DNA from: UMGS1958 sp045542415
GTDB lineage: Bacteria; Bacillota; Clostridia; UBA1381
NCBI GenBank assembly: GCA_045542415.1
Contig: JAZQKZ010000070.1
Coordinates: 1 to 64,000 of the forward strand
Direction: 5' to 3'
DNA: 64,000 nucleotides
The translations under genes were made by a program, and so were the position numbers. Every line of letters begins with the position of its first letter. Within the stretch, counting starts at the first letter, position 1. This document shows, in pieces, positions 8,077 through 17,217 of the stretch. Below the pieces are notes generated by a model, which saw only the letters and a list, made by a program, of their open reading frames with translations, was not told the DNA's origin and ran no database searches.

Positions 8077-9333
8077 TTACGATTGTTTTCTGTTTATATA
8101 TTTCTTTCTGGATGGCAAACTGCCCATGAAAAACAAATTATTTGCCGAGAACACTATAAGCATCCATATTGCTGTACCAAACCATACATTAGTTGATAAA
8201 AGTAATTTAGGAAAACACTGACATACCAGCATTGCGGCTAAGATATATTGTTCTTTCGGCCTTACCAAGCCTAAAATAACCTTTACTACCGCGCCAACCG
8301 AAAAGAATACCGGAAAAAATGCAAACAGTATTCCACCCTCAAACAAATACTGTAGTATAAAATTATGCGGATATGGATATTCTCCGTCAGTATATGCACT
8401 GAACATATTCAATCCATGACCATATATCGGACTTTCGCTTATAGATGTAAATAATATATCCATAATATCACTTCGCCCATTAGTTAAGTCACCTCTGCTT
8501 GCATATGACTGCATTTTTGTAATGGCACTCGGTACACTTCCGAAAAAAGCAGTACACATATTTGCTACAGACTCCAAAATACTGTCCATATGATTATTAA
8601 TAACCATAACCAGACAAACTACAGCCATAATCGTTATTATTCGCTTAGAGCCTGATGTATGAACACTATCATTATTAAATTTATGTAAGAACAAAACGAA
8701 TGCTGTTATCAATAGTCCGAGTACAGCACCTCTGTTTGCTACCATTACCACTCTAATCAATACATATAAATCATAACAATAAATGAGTTTAATCAAAAGA
8801 TTTGATTTTTTACCGTAAAATCTCAAATGAAACATTACGCAAATAAGCATTGTGATTAAAGAATATACTTTACCTAAATCTGCCTGTTCATATCCGTCCC
8901 AGCGTATAGCCAGGAATCCATCCAAAGCAAACACCGTAAGCAGTGAAATATATACTGCATATCTAAGAACATATTCTATCTCAACATCAAGACCAATCAC
9001 TATCGCAGGAAGAACTGCATAAAATATCAATTGTATAACTGTATAGTTATACTTATCCTCACATGTCATATATGTTATAGCATACAATATAAATACCGAT
9101 ATCAGCAAGAAAAGTGATTTATATGTAAAGGTCCACTTTCCTCTCACGCCCGATGCAGCCTCGTATATAAGCTTTGAAATTCCAAGAGCAAACACCGCCA
9201 CAAGTACATACAGGTTTGCTCCTGTTTCTATTCCGAATCCCTTTGCCAATATACCTGACAAAGTATCCGCAAGCAATATCACAACAACTATCAAGCTGTC
9301 AATTTTTTTTATTTTCTCCCTACGTTTTGACAT
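8077..9333 (-). CDS. Wzy-like O-antigen polymerase/ligase family membrane protein
   Basis: A 418-residue protein with about 10-11 transmembrane segments and a large external loop in the second half containing PIYGHGLNMFS, the kind of loop seen in the O-antigen ligase/polymerase family. It probably polymerises flipped repeat units outside the membrane. The start MSKRREKIKK gives a positively charged cytoplasmic N-terminus. Sequence conservation in this family is weak, so the call rests on topology, loop and operon position. Confidence 0.8.
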   Translation of the reverse strand: MSKRREKIKKIDSLIVVVILLADTLSGILAKGFGIETGANLYVLVAVFALGISKLIYEAASGVRGKWTFTYKSLFLLISVFILYAITYMTCEDKYNYTVIQLIFYAVLPAIVIGLDVEIEYVLRYAVYISLLTVFALDGFLAIRWDGYEQADLGKVYSLITMLICVMFHLRFYGKKSNLLIKLIYCYDLYVLIRVVMVANRGAVLGLLITAFVLFLHKFNNDSVHTSGSKRIITIMAVVCLVMVINNHMDSILESVANMCTAFFGSVPSAITKMQSYASRGDLTNGRSDIMDILFTSISESPIYGHGLNMFSAYTDGEYPYPHNFILQYLFEGGILFAFFPVFFSVGAVVKVILGLVRPKEQYILAAMLVCQCFPKLLLSTNVWFGTAIWMLIVFSANNLFFMGSLPSRKKYINRKQS

Positions 9334-9361
9334 TTTTTATCCTTTCGATATCCGATAAAAG

Positions 9362-10273
9362 CTATCGTTTTAATATTTTTTCTTTCTGAAGAAACTTGAG
9401 TCCGTCCTTAACATACGCTTTCAATGCATAAAATGGCATTTTTGTTTTCAACGCCAATCGGAATGCATCTTTAATTTTTTTGTTTTTCAGATATACTTTT
9501 CCTATATCAATATAATTGTTGCAATATATCTTTTTCTGCATTTTATGCGGATATCTTGCTATCAAATGTTGCATTTTATTTAAGTAATGCATCCTGTATT
9601 CTTCTGCAATCTTCCCGTCTTTAGGCAGATTATTATCGTACTTGTACTTTAGTACACCGCAATCTTCAATGTATTTCACCTTAAAGGATGCAGCAACTCT
9701 TGAAAAAAACTCCCAATCCTGATGTCGTTTAAACGATTCATCCCATTCCTTTACTTCGTCCAAAACATCAGCTCTTATCATAACTGTACTTGAGCATGCA
9801 CTTACTTCATGACATAAATACTCATACAGAAAATCATCTTTAAAATCTCCTGAAAGCATTGAATCATAATTTCCTTCACATACTTTTACAGAGCCTACAA
9901 GCATACCGTATGAGCCGTCCAGCTTTTCAAATTCCTTAACCTGATTCTCTATTTTTGTCGGCAGATATTCATCATCATCATCCAGAAAACATAAATATTC
10001 ACCGCTTGCACCTCTCAACCCGGTATTGCGCGCTGCAGAACCGTTTTTATTTACTTCATGCGGGATATATTTGAAGTTTTGGCAGCATTTATACTGTTCT
10101 AAAACTCTTTGTGTTTCAATCTGCTCCTGTGTTCCTATTCCGTTATCATCCACCACAATCACTTCTGTAGGCTGATATGTTTGCGCCAGTACACTTCCAA
10201 CCGAACGCTTTATTTTATCACTGCCCTTATAGGTTGGTATGATAACACTTACTACTATATTTGTTTTATTCAT
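9362..10273 (-). CDS. Glycosyltransferase family 2
   Basis: A 303-residue GT-A enzyme. VSVIIPTYKGSDKIKRSV at the start, VIVVDD and LDDDDEYLPTK are the nucleotide-sugar and metal-binding motifs of GT2. Its start immediately follows the stop of the GT4 gene (positions 10273/10274). It is distinct in sequence from the GT2 at 7062-8054, so it probably makes a different linkage in the same repeat unit. Confidence 0.92.
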   Translation of the reverse strand: MNKTNIVVSVIIPTYKGSDKIKRSVGSVLAQTYQPTEVIVVDDNGIGTQEQIETQRVLEQYKCCQNFKYIPHEVNKNGSAARNTGLRGASGEYLCFLDDDDEYLPTKIENQVKEFEKLDGSYGMLVGSVKVCEGNYDSMLSGDFKDDFLYEYLCHEVSACSSTVMIRADVLDEVKEWDESFKRHQDWEFFSRVAASFKVKYIEDCGVLKYKYDNNLPKDGKIAEEYRMHYLNKMQHLIARYPHKMQKKIYCNNYIDIGKVYLKNKKIKDAFRLALKTKMPFYALKAYVKDGLKFLQKEKILKR

Positions 10274-11401
10274 TCAAATATCCTCGTTAAAATATATATT
10301 TTCAAGCGTTTTTGCCATATCCTTTATGTCGAGTCCTTTTGCCTTTAGTCGCTCTTTTGCTTTGGTTCGGTCTGAATTTTCAGACAAATCAATTATAACC
10401 TCAGCCCACTTAACATTATCGTCATTTAACGATATATACTTTGTATTTTCAGATAGGTTAGCCTCTCTTGTTATTGTATCAGAAAATACACAAGGCAATC
10501 CGGACACTTGCGCTTCTACTCCGGTCACAGGAAATCCCTCATACAGCGATGGCATAACATATACATCCATTGCCTGCATTAATTCGTTAGCATCCGTTCT
10601 GAATCCAAGAAACATCACATTATCTGCAATTTCAAGCTCCTTAGCCCTTTGCTTTGCTTCACTCTCAAGAGTTCCCGCTCCTGCAAGAAGAAGAACACTT
10701 TTCTTGTTTCTTTTATATACCTCAGCAAAAATCTCAATAAGCCTTATATGATTTTTTTGCTGAGAAAATCTCCCGACATTACCGATTACAAGCCTATCCT
10801 CGATATTGAGTTCCTGCCTTTTTTCGTCCCTAAGCTTTTTATTGAAAGCAAAGTTGTCGATATCAACGCCGTTATATAAAATTTGGACTCTTCCCGATTT
10901 CAGCGTTTTCTCACCAAACATCCACTCGGCCGCCTTATCAGAACATGCAAGATAAACATTCGCATGCTTTTTCAGCGGATATTTACAAATGTTTCCAATT
11001 ATTTTCTGCAAACCTGATTTAACTTGATAGTCAGTATTGTGAGAATGTGCAATCCTTATAGGAATACCGTATTTATGGGCACATTTTAATACATAATAAT
11101 TTTTAGGTCCGGAGTTCATATGTACTGCTGCATAATCATGGTGCTTTGAAAAAAAATCATCAACTGCTTTCCAATAAGCAAAAAAATCGTGTGGCTTACG
11201 AAGCCATATTCCTTTCAGCTTATATATTTTGCAACCATTTTCCTGTAACTTATATTCCAAATCATATGTATTACCATCATCCAGCAACAAAAATTCAGGT
11301 TCTATTTTGTTTTTATCCAATGCCACAGATAGATCAAATAACAGCTTTTGTATTCCACCTGTCAACATTCTATCTACAAAAAACAATATCCTCTTGCTCA
11401 T
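10274..11401 (-). CDS. Glycosyltransferase family 4 (EpsF-like)
   Basis: A 375-residue GT-B retaining glycosyltransferase. Motifs are IRIAHSHNTD in the acceptor-side domain, GRFSQQKNH and the donor-site PSLYEGFPVTGVEAQVSGLPC. A longer frame begins at a TTG at 11413, but GGGAG stands 5 bases before the ATG at 11401, so that start (MSKRILFF) is chosen. The gene is paralogous to the GT4 at 13804-14934 and shares the same motif layout. It would add a sugar to the lipid-linked repeat. Confidence 0.92.
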   Translation of the reverse strand: MSKRILFFVDRMLTGGIQKLLFDLSVALDKNKIEPEFLLLDDGNTYDLEYKLQENGCKIYKLKGIWLRKPHDFFAYWKAVDDFFSKHHDYAAVHMNSGPKNYYVLKCAHKYGIPIRIAHSHNTDYQVKSGLQKIIGNICKYPLKKHANVYLACSDKAAEWMFGEKTLKSGRVQILYNGVDIDNFAFNKKLRDEKRQELNIEDRLVIGNVGRFSQQKNHIRLIEIFAEVYKRNKKSVLLLAGAGTLESEAKQRAKELEIADNVMFLGFRTDANELMQAMDVYVMPSLYEGFPVTGVEAQVSGLPCVFSDTITREANLSENTKYISLNDDNVKWAEVIIDLSENSDRTKAKERLKAKGLDIKDMAKTLENIYFNEDI

Positions 11402-11417
11402 AAAAACTCCCAAATTA

Positions 11418-12620
11418 TCACATTCTGCTCTTATTTTTTATCACTTTCTTTGCCAAATCCTTAATTAAATTATAAATCTTTAGCTTATAACATATAATTC
11501 GTATATATTTTTCCGCCTTTGACTTTATACCGTTTGAAAAATATTTTTTCATAACAACTTCAAAGCCAAGGCTGTTCAGATCCTTAAAAAACTCATCTCT
11601 TCTCGGATTTTCCGATACAGAGCTTGACATTTCTTTTACATTTTTAACCAATAAATCCGGTTCTATTTCTGCAAATTTGATTTTATCGGAAATCCGGTTA
11701 AAGATTTCCGTTCCCTTTTCAGTATGAATAAGCACTCTGGTTGTACCCTTGTCATCATCCATATCCTTACAAAGCGTTCTCATATCAAAGCAGTCCCAAA
11801 CAGTAAAATCGCTAACTCTATATCTCTTTTTAAACCTACAGTCATAGCAAGAGGGTCTGTCGCACACATCAGAAAAAAACGCTCTGAGCATGAAATCTGT
11901 GTCTATTCCCTCGTGATAAACTGCTTTATTTCCTTTAAAAACCGACATGGACGAGTACTGATATCCATAATATTTATCTCTGAAACGTATATTACTGATA
12001 TTACCAAAACGCTTCATCATAAATTCTTTATATTTTCCCCATACCAGCGGAGATGGGACTGCATGACACATTACATCAACCAAAACAAGATTGTCATACT
12101 CTTTTTTCAAGAAAGCACGCAACCCCTCAATCTGACAAGGCGTGCCGCTGAAACACACCATTGTACCCTTGTCAAGAAATTCCTTTGCCTGCTTAAATGT
12201 ATCCTCTACATCGCTTTGTACATATTTACTGTTGCGGTATTTGTATAATTCATCCTTTGTTTTTACATATGTATGCTTCACATTAAGCTCTTCATCATAC
12301 TGTACTCCGAAAACAACACCGTTGTTTTCAAGAACATACTCGGCAATTGCCGTAAAAGCACCACCGGCAGAGCTGTCTTTACGAATATCCTCATCCTTAT
12401 GCTGTACCAAAAATCCTTTTTGCTCAAAGGGAACTTCCGGATGGTTGTTTTTAATCGGACATACACTGTCACACAATCCGCATCCGACGCATATATCATG
12501 ATTTATTTCAGGATACAGAAATCCCTCATAATCACGTTTCATTTCAATGCAGCTTTTAGGGCAGATATTTGCACATGCACCGCATCCGCAGCATTCTTTT
12601 TTTTCTTTTATATCAATCAT
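11418..12620 (-). CDS. 4Fe-4S / FrhB-like (F420 hydrogenase beta-subunit family) protein
   Basis: A 400-residue protein with an N-terminal two-cluster ferredoxin domain (ECCGCGACANICPKSC, then CVGCGLCDSVCP) followed by the FrhB N- and C-terminal domains known from coenzyme F420-reducing hydrogenase beta subunits. Genes of this type are often found next to polysaccharide pyruvyl transferases in Firmicutes and Bacteroides capsule loci, where their role is unsettled. F420 is not expected in this organism, so a flavin-linked redox role is more likely. The start overlaps the pyruvyl transferase stop (ATGA), indicating coupled translation. Confidence 0.88.
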   Translation of the reverse strand: MIDIKEKKECCGCGACANICPKSCIEMKRDYEGFLYPEINHDICVGCGLCDSVCPIKNNHPEVPFEQKGFLVQHKDEDIRKDSSAGGAFTAIAEYVLENNGVVFGVQYDEELNVKHTYVKTKDELYKYRNSKYVQSDVEDTFKQAKEFLDKGTMVCFSGTPCQIEGLRAFLKKEYDNLVLVDVMCHAVPSPLVWGKYKEFMMKRFGNISNIRFRDKYYGYQYSSMSVFKGNKAVYHEGIDTDFMLRAFFSDVCDRPSCYDCRFKKRYRVSDFTVWDCFDMRTLCKDMDDDKGTTRVLIHTEKGTEIFNRISDKIKFAEIEPDLLVKNVKEMSSSVSENPRRDEFFKDLNSLGFEVVMKKYFSNGIKSKAEKYIRIICYKLKIYNLIKDLAKKVIKNKSRM

Positions 12621-13807
12621 AAATCTGTGTTTCCTTTATCAAACAATGCATTTTCCAGATATTGATACGATTCCTTTCTGAATTCAGCAAGTCTTTCATG
12701 CACAGCACCAAAGTCTATTGTATTCTTCATGGCATCCTCAACGTTCATCTGCCCCTCTTGAATTACCCCTGTTATTGCAAGTAATTCACACAGACTGTCA
12801 AGACGGTTATTAGTTGATTGCTTTGTAGTATCGGTATAACGTCTGAACACAAAAAACTTCTTACTGTAGAGAATTGAAAACACTGAACAATGGAAAGAAT
12901 CTGTACATACATATTCTGCGTTTTTCACCAGATTAACAAATTCTGCCGGTCCGATATCAAACGGCATTTCGTCAGCATATCCATCATCATCTTTTACATA
13001 TTCATCGAGATGTGCAAGCGCTATTATTTTACAGCCTGTTTTATGTCTTAGTTCCTTTGCAAATTCTCTTGAGTATTTGTTCTTACCCAGGAAATAACAT
13101 AATATATATTTCTCATTATACAGCGGCTCTTCTGTTTGTATATCTGACCATTCACCGCCGTCAAACAGTAGTGTCGGGTCACACACCACCGGGATTTTTC
13201 TTCCTGACAGTTTATAGACAATATCCTGTCCGCTTATCTCTCTGACGGAAAGATGTTTTATCTTTTTCAAAAATTCAGCCGCTGACTTTTCAGAGCTTTT
13301 CGGAAGTTCAGACATTCCAAAACTCGTAGAATACGCTATAGTATTTATTTTTTCATGAGCAAAACTCAATGTATAATAATCTGCTGCAATATTTGCCGGC
13401 AACCAGAGCTGATCGCTTCCGACCAATACCGCCGAATACCTTTCGCTGCATTTATCTTTCAAATCCTGTTTTGATGAATATTCTTCTGAAAGTCTGAAAT
13501 ATGTATTTTTAAACTCATCAAATTTCCCGGCTCTTATCTCTGAAAGTGCAGAATATTCATTTTTTATAAGCTTCTTCCTCAATACATTGCCAACCATTCC
13601 CAGCTTTTGGAATAAGATATCAGATGTAAGAGAAAGCTTTATAAAATGCTTCATTTTAGCAAGCTGAAGCTCCCTCGAAAAACCGTTGATATTTATCGTT
13701 TCATTTTCAACACCAAGCTTGTCCAATGCTCTTTGAGTAGCATACGCCTGAAGCATACTTCCATAATTATGGTTAAAATAGCATGAAACTATTCCTATAC
13801 GTTTCAT
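12617..13807 (-). CDS. Polysaccharide pyruvyl transferase family protein
   Basis: A 396-residue member of the CsaB/WcaK pyruvyl transferase family, which adds pyruvate ketals from PEP to sugar residues and gives the polymer negative charge. The N-terminal GIVSCYFNHNYGSMLQAYATQ, the central SAVLVGSDQLW segment and a C-terminal TDSFHCSVFSILY segment are characteristic. It overlaps the GT4 upstream and the FrhB-like gene downstream by ATGA, so the three are translated together. Some family members are glycosyltransferases, so the acceptor and even the reaction remain open. Confidence 0.9.
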   Translation of the reverse strand: MKRIGIVSCYFNHNYGSMLQAYATQRALDKLGVENETININGFSRELQLAKMKHFIKLSLTSDILFQKLGMVGNVLRKKLIKNEYSALSEIRAGKFDEFKNTYFRLSEEYSSKQDLKDKCSERYSAVLVGSDQLWLPANIAADYYTLSFAHEKINTIAYSTSFGMSELPKSSEKSAAEFLKKIKHLSVREISGQDIVYKLSGRKIPVVCDPTLLFDGGEWSDIQTEEPLYNEKYILCYFLGKNKYSREFAKELRHKTGCKIIALAHLDEYVKDDDGYADEMPFDIGPAEFVNLVKNAEYVCTDSFHCSVFSILYSKKFFVFRRYTDTTKQSTNNRLDSLCELLAITGVIQEGQMNVEDAMKNTIDFGAVHERLAEFRKESYQYLENALFDKGNTDL

Positions 13808-14934
13808 CTGTGTGCCTCCGAATTTAATATTTCATAGTATAACTCTGTAAGCTGCACTCCCTGTACTGATATATCATAACCTTGCTTTCTCAGCTGTTCT
13901 GATGTATCGTTTCGCATGAATCCTTTATAGTCTAAAGTGATTTTTGCCCATTTTTGAGCCGATTCACTCAGATTAAGCATTACAGAACTTTCAAGCATAT
14001 GCGTTTCTCTTGTCATCGCATCTGAAAAGAGACACGGCAGTCCTGATGCCTGGGCTTCAACACCTACTACCGGCAACCCCTCATATCTGGACGGAAGAAT
14101 AAAAACATCCATTGCCTGATAGAGCTTGTATGTATCATTCCTTACCCCAAGAAATTTTACGCAGTTGCTTAGCCCAAGAGAGTCGGCTTTACTCTTTATA
14201 TCCTCTTCAAGCTCACCCTCACCGATAAGCATAAGCACTGCATTTGCATTCGTATCATGTATAGCTTTGAATATATCAAGTAAAAAATCATGATTTTTCT
14301 GATAACAAAATCTTCCTACATGACCGATTACAAATTTATCGTTCACTCCGAGTTCACGGCGAATCTGACTTCTCAGTTCTTCATTATACTTAAATTTATC
14401 AAGAGAAATTGCATTTTTAAGTATTTTTACCTTTCCGTTTTCCAGAAATCTTTTACCAAATATCCATTCCGCTGCAAATTCTGAGCAGGCAAAATAATTT
14501 GTTGCATTGATTTTTGCAAACGGTCTTAAAATATATTTTAATATATTCTTTTTTGTTTCTCCTTTTCCGGCAGTAGAGTGATTATGTATAATTCGAATCG
14601 GAATTCCTGCAATTCTTGCTGCAAAAAGCGGAAAAACACTTAATGTATTAATATTTGAATGTACAATCTTATATCTATTCTCTCTGAATTTGCTTACTAA
14701 AGCTCTAATATACGGAAACAACCTCTGATACGGTGGAACCATGTATATACGCCCACCCAGCCTTTCAATTTCTTCCCTTTGCGGCAAGGAGGAATCATTA
14801 TCCACAAAAAAATCAAACTGCACAAGACTTCTGTCAATATTGCGGTAGTAATTCATTATAACTGATTCTACGCCGCCATTTTCCATTTTTCCCATAACCA
14901 TAGCTATTTTTATGGTTTCCTCTGATTTTTTCAT
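13804..14934 (-). CDS. Glycosyltransferase family 4 (EpsF-like)
   Basis: A 376-residue GT-B enzyme. AMVMGKMENGGVES opens the N-terminal domain, IRIIHNHST is the acceptor-domain motif, and GRFCYQKNH and PSRYEGLPVVGVEAQASGLPC mark the donor domain. AGGAGG precedes the ATG. It is a clear paralogue of the GT4 at 10274-11401. It stands early in the operon, after the priming transferase and the nucleotidyltransferase-like gene, so it may add the second sugar. Confidence 0.93.
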   Translation of the reverse strand: MKKSEETIKIAMVMGKMENGGVESVIMNYYRNIDRSLVQFDFFVDNDSSLPQREEIERLGGRIYMVPPYQRLFPYIRALVSKFRENRYKIVHSNINTLSVFPLFAARIAGIPIRIIHNHSTAGKGETKKNILKYILRPFAKINATNYFACSEFAAEWIFGKRFLENGKVKILKNAISLDKFKYNEELRSQIRRELGVNDKFVIGHVGRFCYQKNHDFLLDIFKAIHDTNANAVLMLIGEGELEEDIKSKADSLGLSNCVKFLGVRNDTYKLYQAMDVFILPSRYEGLPVVGVEAQASGLPCLFSDAMTRETHMLESSVMLNLSESAQKWAKITLDYKGFMRNDTSEQLRKQGYDISVQGVQLTELYYEILNSEAHR

Positions 14935-14954
14935 GTTAAGCCTCCTTTCTTTTT

Positions 14955-16112
14955 TTACTTATCGCACACAGCGTTTATAATCTCGTCAAAAGCTGAATTC
15001 TTTTTGCTTATATCAAGGCTGTTTTTCATTTTTTTCGATACTCGTTCTCTCTTATATATCAACAATCTGAAAGCTCGGTAAACCCATATAACCGGTAATA
15101 AAAATGCATGTTTCTTCAGCACCGGATACTTTGTTAACAAAGCCTTTGCAGGCGGAAAAATCATACTGATAATCCGCATTGCTCTGCTCTTATAAGCCTT
15201 GTTGCTGTCTATAATAAGCCTTGTTTCATCAGAACCGAAGCTTCCTCCCTCGATAACTATACTTTCAAGTAAGCTGATATTTTCGTCTTCCTCGGTATTG
15301 ATATCCGCTTTAAACATACGGTCTGTCAGCTTTATGATCATTTTATTGATTTCAACAAGGTCTGCCTGCTGCAGATATCGGTCAAGCTTTTCGTCGTCAA
15401 AAACAAACTTTTCTCGCATAACCCATATATCTGTAATCAAACGTATGCCTGCCCCTCCGGAATAAATATGCTTTGCGAGATGGGCTATAAGATACACATA
15501 AAGAAATTCGGCATTCATATTATAACGATGCTTTGCGTTCTCCGCCAAACTGACATTATCCCATACCTTTGAGCATAGCGGATATGCTCTGTTGTTGTTT
15601 CTTACAAGCTGTCTGTGGATTTCAATTGTAAGGTAAGGCTCCTTCTGATAAGTCAAATGAATATCATGCGCTTCAAATTCCTCCATGCTGCAGTAGCCTA
15701 ACTTTTCCATTATCCTCATCACTTCCGGTTCATCTTCCGGCTTTATCAGAATATCAATATCACCGGATTTTCTGTAGTCAGGCATAGGATAATAATTTTT
15801 AAGCAAGCTGCCTTTAAGCGGAATATAATCAATCCCTGCATTTTCAAATTCATTGCTTATTTCACGCAGTGCCATATCCTGCATGGTATCGAATACTATT
15901 GCTCCGTTATATATTTCCTTAAACTTTGTCATGATTGAGTTTGGAACAATCGTTCCCGAATCGCGCAATCCGACATATATCATGCTTTCAATACTATGAT
16001 ACTTTGCAAACTCAAACAATTTTTCAAAGTCTGCATTTTCGTCCGATACTGTCGCATTACCACAAAGTACATAACGTACCAATTTCATTGCATACGAATA
16101 TATATCTTTCAT
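14955..16112 (-). CDS. Nucleotidyltransferase-fold family protein (NTP_transf_5 type)
   Basis: A 385-residue protein of the nucleotidyltransferase family commonly found in exopolysaccharide operons. The core motif GDIDILI at 117-123 gives the two metal-binding aspartates, and PLKGSLLK lies just before it. Homologues are common beside priming transferases, but no reaction is established for them. The C-terminal third is basic with a hydrophobic stretch. The gene lies 21 bases after the priming transferase, the second gene of the operon. Confidence 0.82.
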   Translation of the reverse strand: MKDIYSYAMKLVRYVLCGNATVSDENADFEKLFEFAKYHSIESMIYVGLRDSGTIVPNSIMTKFKEIYNGAIVFDTMQDMALREISNEFENAGIDYIPLKGSLLKNYYPMPDYRKSGDIDILIKPEDEPEVMRIMEKLGYCSMEEFEAHDIHLTYQKEPYLTIEIHRQLVRNNNRAYPLCSKVWDNVSLAENAKHRYNMNAEFLYVYLIAHLAKHIYSGGAGIRLITDIWVMREKFVFDDEKLDRYLQQADLVEINKMIIKLTDRMFKADINTEEDENISLLESIVIEGGSFGSDETRLIIDSNKAYKSRAMRIISMIFPPAKALLTKYPVLKKHAFLLPVIWVYRAFRLLIYKRERVSKKMKNSLDISKKNSAFDEIINAVCDK

Positions 16113-16132
16113 AAATCTTACTCCAATATGTA

Positions 16133-16837
16133 TTACTGTGCCCCGCTTTTACTCAAAACAGTACTGATTGTTTTAAATAAAATTTTCATATCCAGCCAGA
16201 TACTGCGGTTGTCAACGTAATACAACTCCATTTCCTGACGCTTTCCGTCGCTGTAACCGGCATTGTTTCTTGCATATGCTTGCCAATATCCCGTCAGACC
16301 GGGCTTTACACTCAGTAATTTTTTTTGCTGCTCAGTAGTATATTTATCCATAAGCTCTTTATATACGATAGGTCTGGGACCGACTACTGACATATTTCCT
16401 TTTATACAGATATTATAGATAATCTGAGGTATTTCATCAATGCTTGTCCTCCTGATAAATTCTCCGACACCTTTCGGCAAAAGTCTCGGGTCATCCGCAA
16501 GCTTGAATTCTTTTACATATTGCTCATACTGTTCTGTTGTCAGGACATTCTTCAAATTATCTGCATTCTTGACCATGCTCCTGAACTTTGCCATCTTTAT
16601 TATTTTCCCGTTTTTCCCTACTCTCTCCTGCATAAAAATCGGATTGCCGGGATCTACTGCAATTATTACCAACGCAATAATGCAGCATGGAATCAAAAGA
16701 ACAGCTCCAAGTATCAGGGAACTCAAAAAATCGAAACCTCTCTTAACACAATTATACATTACATCAGAGATGGAGAATTTATCGTTTTTTTCAGCCTCTT
16801 CCCTGATTATTTCTTCTATATTCTTCTCTTTTTGCAT
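16133..16837 (-). CDS. Undecaprenyl-phosphate sugar-phosphate transferase (priming enzyme)
   Basis: A 234-residue bacterial sugar transferase of the WcaJ/EpsL/PglC type that moves a sugar-1-phosphate from a nucleotide sugar to undecaprenyl phosphate. One transmembrane hairpin (about 35-60) is followed by the catalytic part with KFRSM, RRTSIDEIPQ, SVVGPRP and KPGLTG. It is the first gene of the operon. A longer frame reaches 16861 (TTG) and there is an ATG at 16855, but GAGGAG lies 10 bases before the ATG at 16837 and nothing similar precedes the others. The start is moderately certain. Confidence 0.93.
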   Translation of the reverse strand: MQKEKNIEEIIREEAEKNDKFSISDVMYNCVKRGFDFLSSLILGAVLLIPCCIIALVIIAVDPGNPIFMQERVGKNGKIIKMAKFRSMVKNADNLKNVLTTEQYEQYVKEFKLADDPRLLPKGVGEFIRRTSIDEIPQIIYNICIKGNMSVVGPRPIVYKELMDKYTTEQQKKLLSVKPGLTGYWQAYARNNAGYSDGKRQEMELYYVDNRSIWLDMKILFKTISTVLSKSGAQ

Positions 16838-16911
16838 CTGAATTTTACTCCTCATATTCAAATCATTCTGCCGCTATGGGCATACTAAGACCATTTAAAC
16901 ATATTTATATT

Positions 16912-16940
16912 ATTATATCATAATCTTATCAATAAATCAA
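16912..16940 (-). promoter_or_regulatory. Sigma-A promoter of the polysaccharide operon
   Basis: On the minus strand, TTGATT (16935-16940) and TATAAT (16912-16917) are separated by exactly 17 bases. This would give a leader of about 65 bases before the priming-transferase start at 16837. No other promoter of comparable quality was noticed in the operon. Confidence 0.75.
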
Positions 16941-17147
16941 GTATCTTACAGCAAATTTCTGTTTCATAATTTTTAACGGCATACTATACGCAGGTAATAT
17001 CTTACTGTATTAACGTTCTTAAAAATTATTTTCAGCATTTTTTTACAAATTAACACAAAAAAACATTAAAAATTTAATAAAAATTTCTCAATTGCCTTTA
17101 TTTAATTCGTCATTTTAAAAAAAATATTATTTTTTTTTAAATACCTC
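16941..17147. other. AT-rich intergenic stretch
   Basis: This is the central part of the 380-base divergent gap between the polysaccharide operon and the DUF1846 gene. It is very AT-rich with A and T runs. No open frame with a ribosome-binding site, stable hairpin or repeat was seen. It could hold upstream promoter elements or a regulator site for the operon, but none is recognisable. Confidence 0.5.
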
Positions 17148-17176
17148 TTTAATATTCGTAAAAAATATGTTATAAT
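17148..17176 (+). promoter_or_regulatory. Promoter of the DUF1846 gene (extended -10)
   Basis: TATAAT at 17171-17176 is preceded by TG one base upstream (an extended -10). TTTAAT at 17148-17153, with a 17-base spacer, is a weak -35. The start codon follows 41 bases later. Confidence 0.6.
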
Positions 17177-17217
17177 AGTATTTAGATTATTTTTTTGTAT
17201 AAACGAGGTTGCATACT

